This document shows, piece by piece, positions 24,579 to 33,347 of a DNA stretch of 64,000 nucleotides (positions are counted from its first letter, which is position 1; every line of letters starts with the position of its first letter). Below the pieces are notes generated by a model. The model did not search any database and was not told where the DNA came from. It saw only the letters and a list, made by a program, of their open reading frames with translations. Source of the stretch: Parashewanella sp965200795 (GTDB lineage Bacteria > Pseudomonadota > Gammaproteobacteria > Enterobacterales > Shewanellaceae); the NCBI GenBank assembly GCA_965200795.1, contig CBDAVB010000018.1, positions 186,001 through 250,000 of the forward strand. Direction: 5' to 3'. A program made the position numbers and the translations under genes.

Positions 24579-25421
24579 ATGTCGACACAATCCAGCATTT
24601 CTTCAGCACTGCGATGGGCTTATCAAGAGCTAATGGACACATCTGAGTCCGCTCAGTTAGATGCCGAGGTCTGTCTGCAGCATTGCCTTAATAAAAACCG
24701 TACTTTTTTATATACCTGGCCAGATAAAAATCTCGGCAAAACTCAGTGGCAGCAGTTCAGCCAAATGATCGCCAGACGCAAAACCGGCGTGCCGGTCGCG
24801 CATATTACCGGTGAGCGTGAGTTCTGGTCACTGCCGTTTCTGGTCAATGACACAACCCTGATACCAAGACCGGATACTGAAACGCTTGTCGAAACCGCGC
24901 TGAACCTGCCGCTGCCCGATGACGCCAGGGTATTAGATTTAGGAACCGGCACCGGCGCTATCGCCCTGTCGCTCGCTCACGAAAAGCCTGGCTGGCGGGT
25001 TACCGCCGTCGATAAGTCGCGGGACGCGGTCAGACTGGCAAAATCAAATCGTGAACGCTTACAGCTTTCACAGGTTGAGATACTGCGAAGTGACTGGTTC
25101 TCCGGCGTTAACGCTCAGCGATTTGATTTAATCGTGTCTAACCCGCCTTACATTGATGAGCGGGATCATCACCTTGATCAGGGCGATGTCCGCTTTGAGC
25201 CGCGCGGCGCGTTAACCGCCGCCGATCACGGCTTTGCCGATTTATATTTTATCGCCGGACACGCCGGACGACATCTGAAACCTGACGGCTACCTGTTAAT
25301 GGAACACGGCTATCAGCAGGGGACTGAGCTTCGCGCTAAGTTAAATGAGCTCGGGTATCAGAACGTCGGCACGGTAACAGATCTCGGCGGTAACGAGCGA
25401 TGCTCTCTGGGACAGGTTTAA
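24579..25421 (+). CDS. prmC: Release-factor glutamine methyltransferase
   Basis: SAM-dependent N5-methylation of the Gln of the GGQ motif in RF1 and RF2. 280 aa. The SAM-binding loop DLGTGTGAIAL is at 120-130 and the catalytic NPPY at 188-191 (VSNPPYID). The N-terminal helical domain (1-75) is as usual. ATG at 24579. Follows prfA after a 115-nt gap that contains a palindromic repeat. In E. coli sirB2 comes next; here about 4 kb of cargo intervenes. Confidence 0.95.
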   Translation: MSTQSSISSALRWAYQELMDTSESAQLDAEVCLQHCLNKNRTFLYTWPDKNLGKTQWQQFSQMIARRKTGVPVAHITGEREFWSLPFLVNDTTLIPRPDTETLVETALNLPLPDDARVLDLGTGTGAIALSLAHEKPGWRVTAVDKSRDAVRLAKSNRERLQLSQVEILRSDWFSGVNAQRFDLIVSNPPYIDERDHHLDQGDVRFEPRGALTAADHGFADLYFIAGHAGRHLKPDGYLLMEHGYQQGTELRAKLNELGYQNVGTVTDLGGNERCSLGQV

Positions 25422-25550
25422 CCCGCAAAAGGCGGTCGGCGGCGTCCTTAGAACTAAGCGCAGTCGGACGCGTAAAAGTCCGATAACTGTATCATGTTTA
25501 ATCACCGGACTCGTGCTTTCGCGGGAGTGACGATGGAACGGATATACTTT

Positions 25551-25590
25551 CTTCTGCCAACTTCTGCGAGCTTCTGCCAACTTCTGCGAG
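25551..25590. repeat. Two tandem 20-bp repeats
   Basis: CTTCTGCCAACTTCTGCGAG occurs twice back to back (25551-25570, 25571-25590), directly next to the stop codon of the kinase-like gene. Confidence 0.85.
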
Positions 25591-25594
25591 CTTC

Positions 25595-27235
25595 CTAACT
25601 GTCCCAGTTAATAACCTCCGCTAAATCCGGCGGCGTTGAGGATTGCGCGGGGTTGATTAAAAACATTTTCACACTTTCCCTGTATTCTTGTTTGACATGC
25701 TTATTTATCCAGGATAGGTAATGTTTATAATTCTGAGCGTTAGCCCTTGTGATTTCATGGGGCAATTTCCTGTCTGATGTCGCGTCTTTCTCAGCAAGTT
25801 GAGGTTGGTTTCTTAACGTCTCATCCGTCGCCTCCGTTAATAATAACAGCATGGCATACACGGCGTTAGCTTTTGCCGTTTTCGTGTCGCCGGCTCTAAC
25901 TCCCGCGCTGAGTGCCTGAGTTGTCATTTCCGGGCTAACGTTACAGCGCGAGGGTTCCCATTTAATCGTCGGTACGATTGTATCATCGGTATCAATAAAT
26001 CTGGCCTGCCCGATCAGTTTCTTATTGTCTTCATCAAACGGTATCGTCATGTTTTCTGCTTTGATATCAAGCGGGATGATATTTCTTTTAAGCATCTGAG
26101 TAAGATCCGTGCAGGCCTGCTTGAAACGTTTTATTTCGGGTGTCTGTTTTTTATGCTTGAGCAACGTCTGCAGTTGACTGCCGCCCGATCTCGCTATCAC
26201 CGTCTGCCCGTCCAGCTGAATTGTCGGACAACATGAGGGATACGGCGCTAAGTGTCTCGCGACTTCTCTGAGTTCGCGGGAATGCTTATCAAAACCCGTT
26301 TGGTTGCTATCCGCTAACTCAACAAACTGACCGTCTTTTGCCGTGAGTTCTTTAATTCCTCCGTAACCTTCCGCGCGGTGGAGGAGAGCGGCCTTTTTCT
26401 GAGGCCGCCGGACGGCGGGAGAAATACCGGCTTTATCAAAGTAGTAAACCAGTGAGTCACCGTTATGATCGGTATTTCCGCTATTGGTCATCATAAAACG
26501 ACCGTAAGCGTTAGTATTCCCCTTTTTCCGGGCCGCCGCGTCTCTGCGGACTTTGAACCCTCTTAAACCCGCCTGAATTTTTTTCGCCGCGGTTTCTTTT
26601 TCCGCGGTCCGGTAGTCTGAATCAGCTTTAAATCCGGTCGTGCGGTTTTTTAACGCATTTTTCGCGCTGCGCTCAGCTTCCGTGTCATCAGGCTTTTGCG
26701 CTGAGACGGAAGCGGCTTTTGAATGATCAGTTCCGGTCGTGATATCCGCGGATGAACCGGAATGCTCAATAACGGCTTGCGTCGTTGAATTGGTTATATG
26801 ATTATCCTGTGTCGCTTCGTAGCCGCCGTCTATTGATGACCCGATTAGCGGAGTGTTTTCATCCGTACGGAAGTCATCATCCGTAGCGGAGGAAAGTGAA
26901 CCGTTCGAAACAGCACCCTCGACTGAAGTCCCGGGAGCACCCAGAGGTTCCTGTATTTGATGTGCGCCATATAATAAGTCCGGCCGTTTTTCTAGAATGT
27001 TTCTTATTTTTATACGATTAGTCATACCGAACATTTCAGCGAAAAACGTCTTAACGGAACTTAGAATGTTCTGATATGGGTTAAGCCTTTCGACACTGAT
27101 ATGCGAATTTCTGTGTTTCGTAATCTGATAACGCTTCCCGTTATTCATTTTAAGTTCATAACGTTGATGACTTTCCCGCCGGAAGTAAGCAGGGTCAGAT
27201 AACCGCGAAGTAAGCGCTGTAATTGTGTCTCCCAT
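25595..27235 (-). CDS. Kinase-fold protein with IQ motif, putative host-directed effector
   Basis: A 546-aa protein. No signal peptide or membrane segment. N-terminal region ~20-90; acidic/disordered linker 95-210; IQ motif at 218-231, KIQAGLRGFKVRR, matching IQxxxRGxxxR exactly; kinase-like domain from ~250. Its catalytic loop is PLDIKAEN (D390, K392, N395), then FIDTDD (414-419, in the DFG place) and an APE-like SPEM (434-437). GGIKEL (292-297) may hold the ATP lysine. Known families: eukaryotic IQ motifs bind calmodulin, and Legionella SidJ is a kinase-fold effector activated by calmodulin through an IQ motif. Inference: a calmodulin-dependent kinase-like effector. ATG at 27235 with GGGGGAT 5 nt upstream. 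Reaction unknown. Confidence 0.72.
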   Translation of the reverse strand: MGDTITALTSRLSDPAYFRRESHQRYELKMNNGKRYQITKHRNSHISVERLNPYQNILSSVKTFFAEMFGMTNRIKIRNILEKRPDLLYGAHQIQEPLGAPGTSVEGAVSNGSLSSATDDDFRTDENTPLIGSSIDGGYEATQDNHITNSTTQAVIEHSGSSADITTGTDHSKAASVSAQKPDDTEAERSAKNALKNRTTGFKADSDYRTAEKETAAKKIQAGLRGFKVRRDAAARKKGNTNAYGRFMMTNSGNTDHNGDSLVYYFDKAGISPAVRRPQKKAALLHRAEGYGGIKELTAKDGQFVELADSNQTGFDKHSRELREVARHLAPYPSCCPTIQLDGQTVIARSGGSQLQTLLKHKKQTPEIKRFKQACTDLTQMLKRNIIPLDIKAENMTIPFDEDNKKLIGQARFIDTDDTIVPTIKWEPSRCNVSPEMTTQALSAGVRAGDTKTAKANAVYAMLLLLTEATDETLRNQPQLAEKDATSDRKLPHEITRANAQNYKHYLSWINKHVKQEYRESVKMFLINPAQSSTPPDLAEVINWDS

Positions 27236-27625
27236 ATATCCCCCGTAATTTATTCTTTCTTACAGCTATTTTAATGGATCAGGATTTTTTTTCAGTTAAT
27301 CTTCTTTAATACCGGGTTAATGTTTACGATAGGTGTTCGCGGGATAAGAAAAAATGCCGAGTGATTACAACCGGTTAATGTAACGGACGATAAACGGCAA
27401 AAGACCTGAAATGATGTTGTATTAAACCTGCAAAAGGCAGCCGGACGCATAAAAATCTAACAAATAATTAATTTTAATCAGTCACTTACCTTGGTAGGTT
27501 CGTATTAACCATGCCGTCACTCCGGCCTGCGCCGGTATGACAAAACACAAGCCCAAAGTCCAGTTCGCCCCGAGGGCGGGGGAATTACACCCGCGCGGAT
27601 TAACGTTCTGCTCATATCTGTGATT
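27236..27625. other. Intergenic region with a palindromic repeat
   Basis: About 390 nt between two kinase-like loci. 27236-27500 has AT-rich sequence including the promoter region of the intact kinase-like gene. 27511-27585 is a copy of the dispersed repeat. No gene seen. Confidence 0.5.
27511..27585. repeat. Dispersed palindromic repeat, second copy of the 6724 type
   Basis: CCGTCACTCCGGCCTGCGCC then GGTATGACAAAACACAAGCC and GTTCGCCCCGAGGGCGGGGGAATT: the same block order as 6724-6806, with 24 identical bases around the CGCCGGTATGAC/AAAACACAAGCC junction. Confidence 0.6.
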
Positions 27626-29191
27626 TTAAGATTTAAATCCGCTCGGGCACACCGGCTGATCATCAACGTCCGGCCAGTCAATGATCTGAAACAGCGAACC
27701 GGGTAACGGCGAGGAAACCGGCGACAGCAAAAACCTAAATACGTCTTTCCTGAAATCGTGTTTAATACTGGCATTAATCCAGCGCCTGACCGCTCCAATA
27801 TTGCCATAAGTCACGGCTGTTTCATGTAAACCGTTAAAATTAAGCATATCTCGCAATGTCGCGTCATCAGATGTCGTCCAATCATAGTTAATAACATCGC
27901 GTACTCGTCGCCGATTTTTAGAATATCAAAATCCCCCTTCCGGCGCCCCGACAGAATCTCAGGTGTTACTAATCTTTCCGTATATTTATATTCAATATCA
28001 CGGGTATCGGCATAATTGTTCAATTGAGGAAGCGCCGTTTCGTCCGTATCAATAAAATGAACCGTACCGCTGCTACTGTTTTTACTGAAGTCTATGGTTA
28101 AATTTTCACTTTTAATGTCTCTGATAAAGATACGGCGGCCGTACATGTGAGCGAGATCTTCAACCGACTGCCGATACGCTTCTATTTTTACCCGGTTATT
28201 TTTAAGGCAATGAACGTATAAGTCGACTCCTCCGTTTTCAGCGATGATTGTTCTGTCGTCCATCGCGATACTCAGGCAGCATGATTCATATGGCGTTAAA
28301 ACCTCCGCGATGACGTCTAAGGGACGTCGCAGAAGAGTTCATACCAAATATGCCGTCACTCCAGCGAAAGCTGGAGTCCGTTTTCTTTGGTTAATTTTGC
28401 AAAAGTCGCTTTATATCTGCTTTCGCAGGTATGACAATTGAAGTGCTGAAATTTAAATTGGTATCTTATGAACTGCCAGATCCCTAACGTATAGCAGTCA
28501 AAAGTATTCGCTCCCGCCGGCTTGAGTTTCACGAAGCTCTCATCCGCTGCGACCAGAACTTTTTCTAACCCTGATAACTCATCACCACAAACTGCTTTTG
28601 CCGGAATATGAAAAGATTTCAGCTTGTTATAATTATCAAAGATGACCTTAGGTTCTTTGGGGTCCGATCTTTTGATGAACCTGTCAAAGAGTAAAACCTG
28701 GCAGCCCCGAACCTCGTCTGACCTGCTTTTGGTGATTTTGCCGAATCGTATTTACTTAATGCTTTTAAGTCACTTAAGTCACTTGAACCGCCCGAATCAC
28801 AGACTCTGGAGTAAAAATTACGGGCCGCCTCAGCCGCTGACTGATTATCCGCGGAATCAACCCCATAGTCACTCTCATCAGCGGGAGAATACCGGGAACC
28901 GGACGTAACTTTATGATTACGCCATAACCCCGGATTTCTTCGCGGAGCAAGTTGAATTTTCTGCCTGTTAGTTAAATTAAACAGTCCGGCTATCGCCGTT
29001 TTAACGGCATCACCGCAATTGTTCGCGGCATAGTCTCTTTTAACGACATAGCGATCATCAGACACTTTAAAGATAATGTATACTTTACCGTCAGCTAAAG
29101 TGAGCTTACAGACTCTCGTTACATTTTCCACCGGAGTGAAGCTTTCACTGTTTTCTAACCCGGCCGTTATACTCAAGGCACCGAAACACAT
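27626..29191 (-). pseudogene. Decayed paralogue of the kinase-fold protein
   Basis: Pieces in three frames align in order with the intact gene at 25595-27235. N-terminal part 28619-29191 (TNRQKIQ----NPGL matching TNRIKIR----PDLL). The middle runs in another frame from about 28660 (ELSGLEKVLVAADESFVKL, aligned to GYGGIKELTAKDGQFVEL). After an insertion at 28336-28474, the catalytic part reads LTPYESCC, MDDRTIIAENGG, FIRDIKSENLT, HFIDTDET and VTPEIL. Past about 27885 the frame changes again to WTTSDDATLRDML and the C-terminus. One extra base in the G-run at 28659-28662 would rejoin the first two parts. No IQ motif is seen. Kinase motifs survive, so decay looks recent. ATG at 29191 with GGAGGG. 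Confidence 0.75.
28336..28474. mobile_element. 139-bp palindromic insertion inside the pseudogene
   Basis: The ends are inverted repeats: AGTTCATACCAAAT on the left, and the complement of the right end reads AGTTCATAAGATACCAATTT. The interior has CACTCCAGCGAAAGCTGGAGTC and CTGCTTTCGCAGGTATGACA palindromes like those at 24470. It separates two parts of one ancestral coding sequence. Confidence 0.6.
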
Positions 29192-29418
29192 AACGCCCTC
29201 CTGAATATCAGAACTCGAATCTACCTTTTTTTGTGTTTAACGCCCATTAAATCTCAATAAAAATTTCTTTATTTCTGTGACCCGCTGAGGCGGCTTACGT
29301 GCGCAATTGCGCAAACCGACGCGCCCGGATTTAAGGTTATTACCTGATTTATTCCAATAACAGTCGGTATAAGGTAAACTGGCGGCTCGTTAACCATTCA
29401 TTGAGTTACCTAAAAACT

Positions 29419-29805
29419 ATGACCAGTTTATATCCGGCGGTAAAACATATTCACCTGTTGCTGATTGCGTTGAGTGTAATATTCTTTACCGTACGTTTTG
29501 TATTTCACCTGCGCGGCAGCGCGGTTTTAGAAAAAAAATTCGTGAAAATCGCTCCGCACGTGATTGATACTTTTCTGCTGCTTTCAGGTTTAGCGCTTTG
29601 CTTTATCATCAACCAGTTTCCGTTTGTGGATACATGGTTAACGGAAAAAATCGGCGCGGTATTCGCTTACATTGTATTAGCGATGATCGCGATGAAAGCC
29701 GACCGGGGAAAAATGTTTAAAATCTTCGCCTACATCGGCGCCATCTGCTGGTTAATTTACGCCGCGAGAATAGCCGTGTTTAAACAACCCATAATGATAG
29801 TTTCA
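29419..29805 (+). CDS. sirB2: SirB2 family membrane protein
   Basis: 129 aa, four transmembrane helices (about 10-30, 48-66, 75-94, 100-118). It follows the SirB2/YchQ pattern: KHIHL-LIALS, FF-VRF, PHVIDTFLLLSGLAL, and a W-T-K---LFAYI-L region. Found next to sirB1 and between prmC and kdsA in many gammaproteobacteria; molecular role not defined. ATG at 29419 preferred over a TTG six codons earlier. The 3' end overlaps sirB1 by four bases (ATGA). Confidence 0.85.
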
Positions 29806-30593
29806 TGAGTAAATTCGCATTACCCGATTCAGTGAAACTTCCTGAATCCTTATTAGAGCTCAGCCAGCACCTCGGCTTTTCTCGTTTCGAAAACACAAAA
29901 TGGGCTTGGTATGAATTATCAGGCTCAGTGCATTCCCATTATCTGGTAAACCGGCAACAGCGCTTTGACGCGTTACTGAACTGGTTTTACCGGATTCTCG
30001 GTTTCCGTCAGCGAGAAGATTATTTCAGTTCAGAAGCGGCCGACCTCGGCACTTGCCTCTTATCCCGTCATGGCAACAGCACGACCTTAGCCGTCTTACT
30101 GCAGTTACTGGCTAAGCAGCTTGATTTGACATTAGACGTGATCTTTTTGCCCGGTCATACCGTGCTTCGCGCCAGTATTGACGATAAACCTAAGTTCATA
30201 GACCCGTTAAACGGCAGACCACTGTGCCGCGATATGTTGCATGCTTTTGTTCGCGGCGAACTGGGTAATCACGCGCCGTTAAAAGCCGGCTACCTTAAGC
30301 CGGTTTCACCGATACGAATCATGTCGGTAATGATGCACGAACTGAAAGCCGGTTGTATCGTGTCCCATCAGTTTGAACAAGCGTTAGAATGCTGTAATTT
30401 ATTGATGCGGCGCCACAGCGATGACGTGCAGTTAAATCGCGAGCGCGCGTTTATCGCGGAGCAGCTGGGCTGCACCAAAATGGCAAAAGAAGACTTAGAG
30501 TATTTTGTTGAGCAAAGCCCGCATGATCCTGTGACCGAATCCGTCAAAATCCGGTTACAAAAGCTCAGTGATACGCAGGAAACATATCATTAA
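29805..30593 (+). CDS. sirB1: SirB1 family protein (transglutaminase-like plus TPR)
   Basis: 262 aa. The N-terminal two-thirds is the transglutaminase-like SirB1 domain, with YFSSEAADLG-CLLSRHGNSTTLAVLLQLLAKQLDL and FLPGHTVLRA-----KFIDPLNG (a C/N-H-D type arrangement); the C-terminal third (about 185-255) is TPR-like. Coupled to sirB2 by an ATGA overlap. YchA/SirB1 function is poorly defined. Typically followed by kdsA; here a DUF819 gene intervenes. Confidence 0.87.
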   Translation: MSKFALPDSVKLPESLLELSQHLGFSRFENTKWAWYELSGSVHSHYLVNRQQRFDALLNWFYRILGFRQREDYFSSEAADLGTCLLSRHGNSTTLAVLLQLLAKQLDLTLDVIFLPGHTVLRASIDDKPKFIDPLNGRPLCRDMLHAFVRGELGNHAPLKAGYLKPVSPIRIMSVMMHELKAGCIVSHQFEQALECCNLLMRRHSDDVQLNRERAFIAEQLGCTKMAKEDLEYFVEQSPHDPVTESVKIRLQKLSDTQETYH

Positions 30594-30877
30594 GCCGCTG
30601 ACTATCATTTTTTCGTCACCGCGGCGGCAGGGCAAAAGCCCGTCAGGGCGCTTGAACCCCGTGTTGTCCGGCGCACGAAACGAGCATGTTAGCTCTTTGA
30701 CTTTTAGTGTAAAAATCACTATGTCAACGGCATGCAAATGTCGTTATGTCATTTCCGGCCTACGCCGGTATGACAAGATCAAAAACAATGGTTAGCCGGC
30801 TGCTTAGTCCGTCATTTCACCGGAACTGATTTTGAAAATAATAATAACCGCGAAATGTCGCGAGGGAGACAAGGAAC
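30594..30877. other. Intergenic region with a dispersed repeat
   Basis: About 284 nt. Contains the 34-bp palindromic unit at 30741-30774 (TCGTTATGTCATTTCCGG followed by CCTACGCCGGTATGAC), which is nearly identical to 32221-32254. The rest includes the promoter region of the DUF819 gene, with GAGGGAGACAAGG just before its start. Confidence 0.5.
30741..30774. repeat. 34-bp palindromic repeat, copy 1
   Basis: The centre CCGGCCTACGCCGG and the flank TATGAC are shared with 32221-32254, differing at about four positions. Confidence 0.65.
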
Positions 30878-32125
30878 ATGACACATGATGTCTTGATTAC
30901 TAATGACGCCACCGTTTTAGGTCTGTTAGCCGTGATTTTAGGCTTTATTTTTTACACCAGCGGCTCAGGCCATCCGTTCTGGAAATCCTTTTATAAATAC
31001 GTGCCGGCGCTGCTGCTTTGTTATTTTTTGCCGTCACTGCTGAACACCTTCGGCATTGTTGACGGTTATGCTTCAAAGCTGTATTTTGCGGCGTCGCGTT
31101 ACCTGCTTCCGGCCTGTTTAGTGCTGCTGATTTTAAGTGTCGATGTAAAAGCGATTTTAAATTTAGGCCCTAAAGCCTTAATCATGTTCTTAACGGGCAC
31201 GGCGGGGATTGTCATCGGCGCGCCTGTCTCACTGTTAATTGTCTCAACCCTGGAACCGGGCTTACTCGGCGGTCATGGTCCTGACGCGGTATGGCGCGGT
31301 ATGACGACACTGGCGGGCAGCTGGATCGGCGGCGGCGCCAACCAGACCTCGATGAAAGAGATTTATGAGGTCGGCGGTAATATCTTCTCCGCCATGATCA
31401 CCGTTGACGTTATCGTCGCCAACTTGTGGATGGCCGTGCTTTTGTTTTTGGCTTCAAAGCATAAACAAATCGACCATAAAACCGGTGCCGATACCTCAGC
31501 GATTGAAACCCTGAGACAAAACGTGGAAGAGTATCAAAGCGAAAACTCACGTAACCCGAGCCTGCGTGATTACATGCTGATCATCGCCGTAGGCTTCGGT
31601 ATTACCGGTCTCGCGCATTACTTCGCTGACATTCTCGGCCCTTTCTTTGCCGAAAACTACCCGCGGACAAAACGCTTCAGTTTAACCTCCGGCTTCTTCT
31701 GGCTGATCGTGATTGTCACCACCGCCGGTCTGGTTCTGTCTTTCACCCGGATTCGCGAGGTTGAAGCGGCCGGCGCGTCAAAAGTGGCGTCAGCGTTTTT
31801 ATATATCCTCGTGGCCTCAATCGGTCTGCACATGGACGTACTTAAAATTCTTGAGACCCCGGTTTATTTCTTACTGGGGATCAGCTGGATGCTCGTCCAC
31901 GCGGGTTTTATGCTGCTGATTGCGAAATTAATTAAAGCGCCGCTGTTCTATATGGCGGTCGGCAGCCAGGCCAACGTCGGCGGCGCGGCGTCCGCTCCCG
32001 TTGTCGCGGCGGCCTTCCATCCGTCACTGGCGCCGGTAGGTGTCCTGCTGGCGGTATTCGGTTATGCCGTAGGGACTTACGCCGCATGGTTCTGCGGTCA
32101 GCTGCTGCGAATGTTAACGAATTAA
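30878..32125 (+). CDS. DUF819 family membrane protein
   Basis: 415 aa with about ten to eleven transmembrane helices. The pattern LLPACLVLLILSVDVKAIL, AGSWIGGGANQTSMKEI, the AFLYILVASIGLHMDV helix and the SQANVGGAASAPVVAAAFHPSLAPVGVLLAVFGYA-GTY tail fit the DUF819 family (YjcL-like), integral membrane proteins of unknown transport function. ATG at 30878 with GGAGACAAGG upstream. Inserted between sirB1 and kdsA, flanked on both sides by the same palindromic repeat. Confidence 0.78.
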   Translation: MTHDVLITNDATVLGLLAVILGFIFYTSGSGHPFWKSFYKYVPALLLCYFLPSLLNTFGIVDGYASKLYFAASRYLLPACLVLLILSVDVKAILNLGPKALIMFLTGTAGIVIGAPVSLLIVSTLEPGLLGGHGPDAVWRGMTTLAGSWIGGGANQTSMKEIYEVGGNIFSAMITVDVIVANLWMAVLLFLASKHKQIDHKTGADTSAIETLRQNVEEYQSENSRNPSLRDYMLIIAVGFGITGLAHYFADILGPFFAENYPRTKRFSLTSGFFWLIVIVTTAGLVLSFTRIREVEAAGASKVASAFLYILVASIGLHMDVLKILETPVYFLLGISWMLVHAGFMLLIAKLIKAPLFYMAVGSQANVGGAASAPVVAAAFHPSLAPVGVLLAVFGYAVGTYAAWFCGQLLRMLTN

Positions 32126-32220
32126 TTGTTAGAATCTTTTGTCACTCCGGCGCGGGCCGGAGTCCGGTACCTTTCCCATAATTAGGAATAAAGTCACTGG
32201 ATGACCGACATATACCACTG

Positions 32221-32254
32221 TCGTTATTTCATTTCCGGTCCGCGCCGGTATGAC
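32221..32254. repeat. 34-bp palindromic repeat, copy 2
   Basis: TCGTTATTTCATTTCCGG then TCCGCGCCGGTATGAC. A related CACTCCGGCGCGGGCCGGAGTC palindrome lies at 32142-32164. Confidence 0.65.
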
Positions 32255-32307
32255 GACGGTTTTATTTATCTTTAAGCGTGTCAGCACGCCAGTTAGAGGC
32301 ACTCACT

Positions 32308-33156
32308 ATGAGCCAGAAAACCATTACCCTGGGTAATATCGGCATCGCCAATGACAAACCGTTTGTTTTGTTCGGCGGTATGAACGTTCTTGAATCCCGT
32401 GATTTAGCCATGCAAATTGCAGAATCCTACGCTGAGGTGACTCAAAAGCTGGGGATTCCATATGTATTCAAGGCATCATTTGATAAAGCCAACCGTTCGT
32501 CGGTTCATTCTTTCCGTGGTCCGGGCATGGAAGAAGGTTTAAAGATATTTGAAGAAATCAAAAACACCTTTAACCTGCCCTTGATCACTGACGTACATGA
32601 GCCGCACCAGGCGGCGCCGGTAGCTGAAGTTGTCGATATCATTCAGTTACCCGCTTTTCTGGCGCGTCAAACAGACTTAGTTGTGGCCATGGCGAAAACC
32701 GGCGCCGTCATTAACGTGAAAAAACCTCAGTTCCTAGCGCCGCGCGAAATGCGTCATATCGTCACTAAGTTTAACGAAGCCGGTAATGATAAGATCATGC
32801 TGTGTGAGCGCGGCAGCAGCTTCGGTTATAACAACCTCGTGGTTGATATGCTGGGCATGGATGAAATGAAGCGGACCGGCTACCCGGTGATTTTTGACGC
32901 CACTCACGCGCTGCAGCGCCCGGGCGGCCGCGCTGACTCCGCCGGCGGACGCCGTGCTCAGGCGACAGAGTTAGCTCGCAGCGGTATGGCGCTTGGTTTA
33001 GCGGGTCTGTTTATTGAAGCGCACCCGGATCCGGATAACGCGAAATGTGACGGTCCCTGCGCGCTGCCGTTATCACGTCTTGAAGCTTACCTGTCACAAA
33101 TGAAATCATTAGATGAGCTGGTGAAATCTTTTCCTGAGTTAGACACCGGCGGCTGA
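32308..33156 (+). CDS. kdsA: 3-deoxy-D-manno-octulosonate 8-phosphate synthase
   Basis: Condenses PEP with arabinose 5-phosphate to give KDO-8-phosphate for lipopolysaccharide core. 282 aa, close to the 284 of E. coli. FVLFGGMNVLESRDLAM, KASFDKANRSS, PGMEEGL, LITDVHEP, DIIQLPAFLARQTDLV, MLCERGSSFGYNNLVVD and FIEAHPDPDNAKCDGP are the family signatures. The N in FGGMNVLES is the non-metal class. ATG at 32308 with AGAGG 9 nt upstream; an in-frame upstream start would add ten unconserved residues. Confidence 0.96.
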   Translation: MSQKTITLGNIGIANDKPFVLFGGMNVLESRDLAMQIAESYAEVTQKLGIPYVFKASFDKANRSSVHSFRGPGMEEGLKIFEEIKNTFNLPLITDVHEPHQAAPVAEVVDIIQLPAFLARQTDLVVAMAKTGAVINVKKPQFLAPREMRHIVTKFNEAGNDKIMLCERGSSFGYNNLVVDMLGMDEMKRTGYPVIFDATHALQRPGGRADSAGGRRAQATELARSGMALGLAGLFIEAHPDPDNAKCDGPCALPLSRLEAYLSQMKSLDELVKSFPELDTGG

Positions 33157-33347
33157 TTTGTGTTCGCGGCTTTCCCCGTTTCAGCCCGTAAAGCCCCGGC
33201 GGCGGGCGGGGGGGAGAGAGAGTAAGCCCCTGAAAGATGAAACTAACATTAAATTAAGATTAAACATAACTCAATGTTCTGACTTTGCGCTGAGCATAAG
33301 TTTATACTGGCAGACTCAACTTAACGGATTTGCAACTGTGGTGACTT

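Noticed and set aside
28659..28662. Phase-variable G-run controlling the second kinase gene
   Set aside because: The run is only four G and two further breaks exist in the gene, so simple phase variation cannot restore it.
29401..29418. TTG start for sirB2
   Set aside because: ATG at 29419 gives the usual family N-terminus; the TTG has no better ribosome-binding site.
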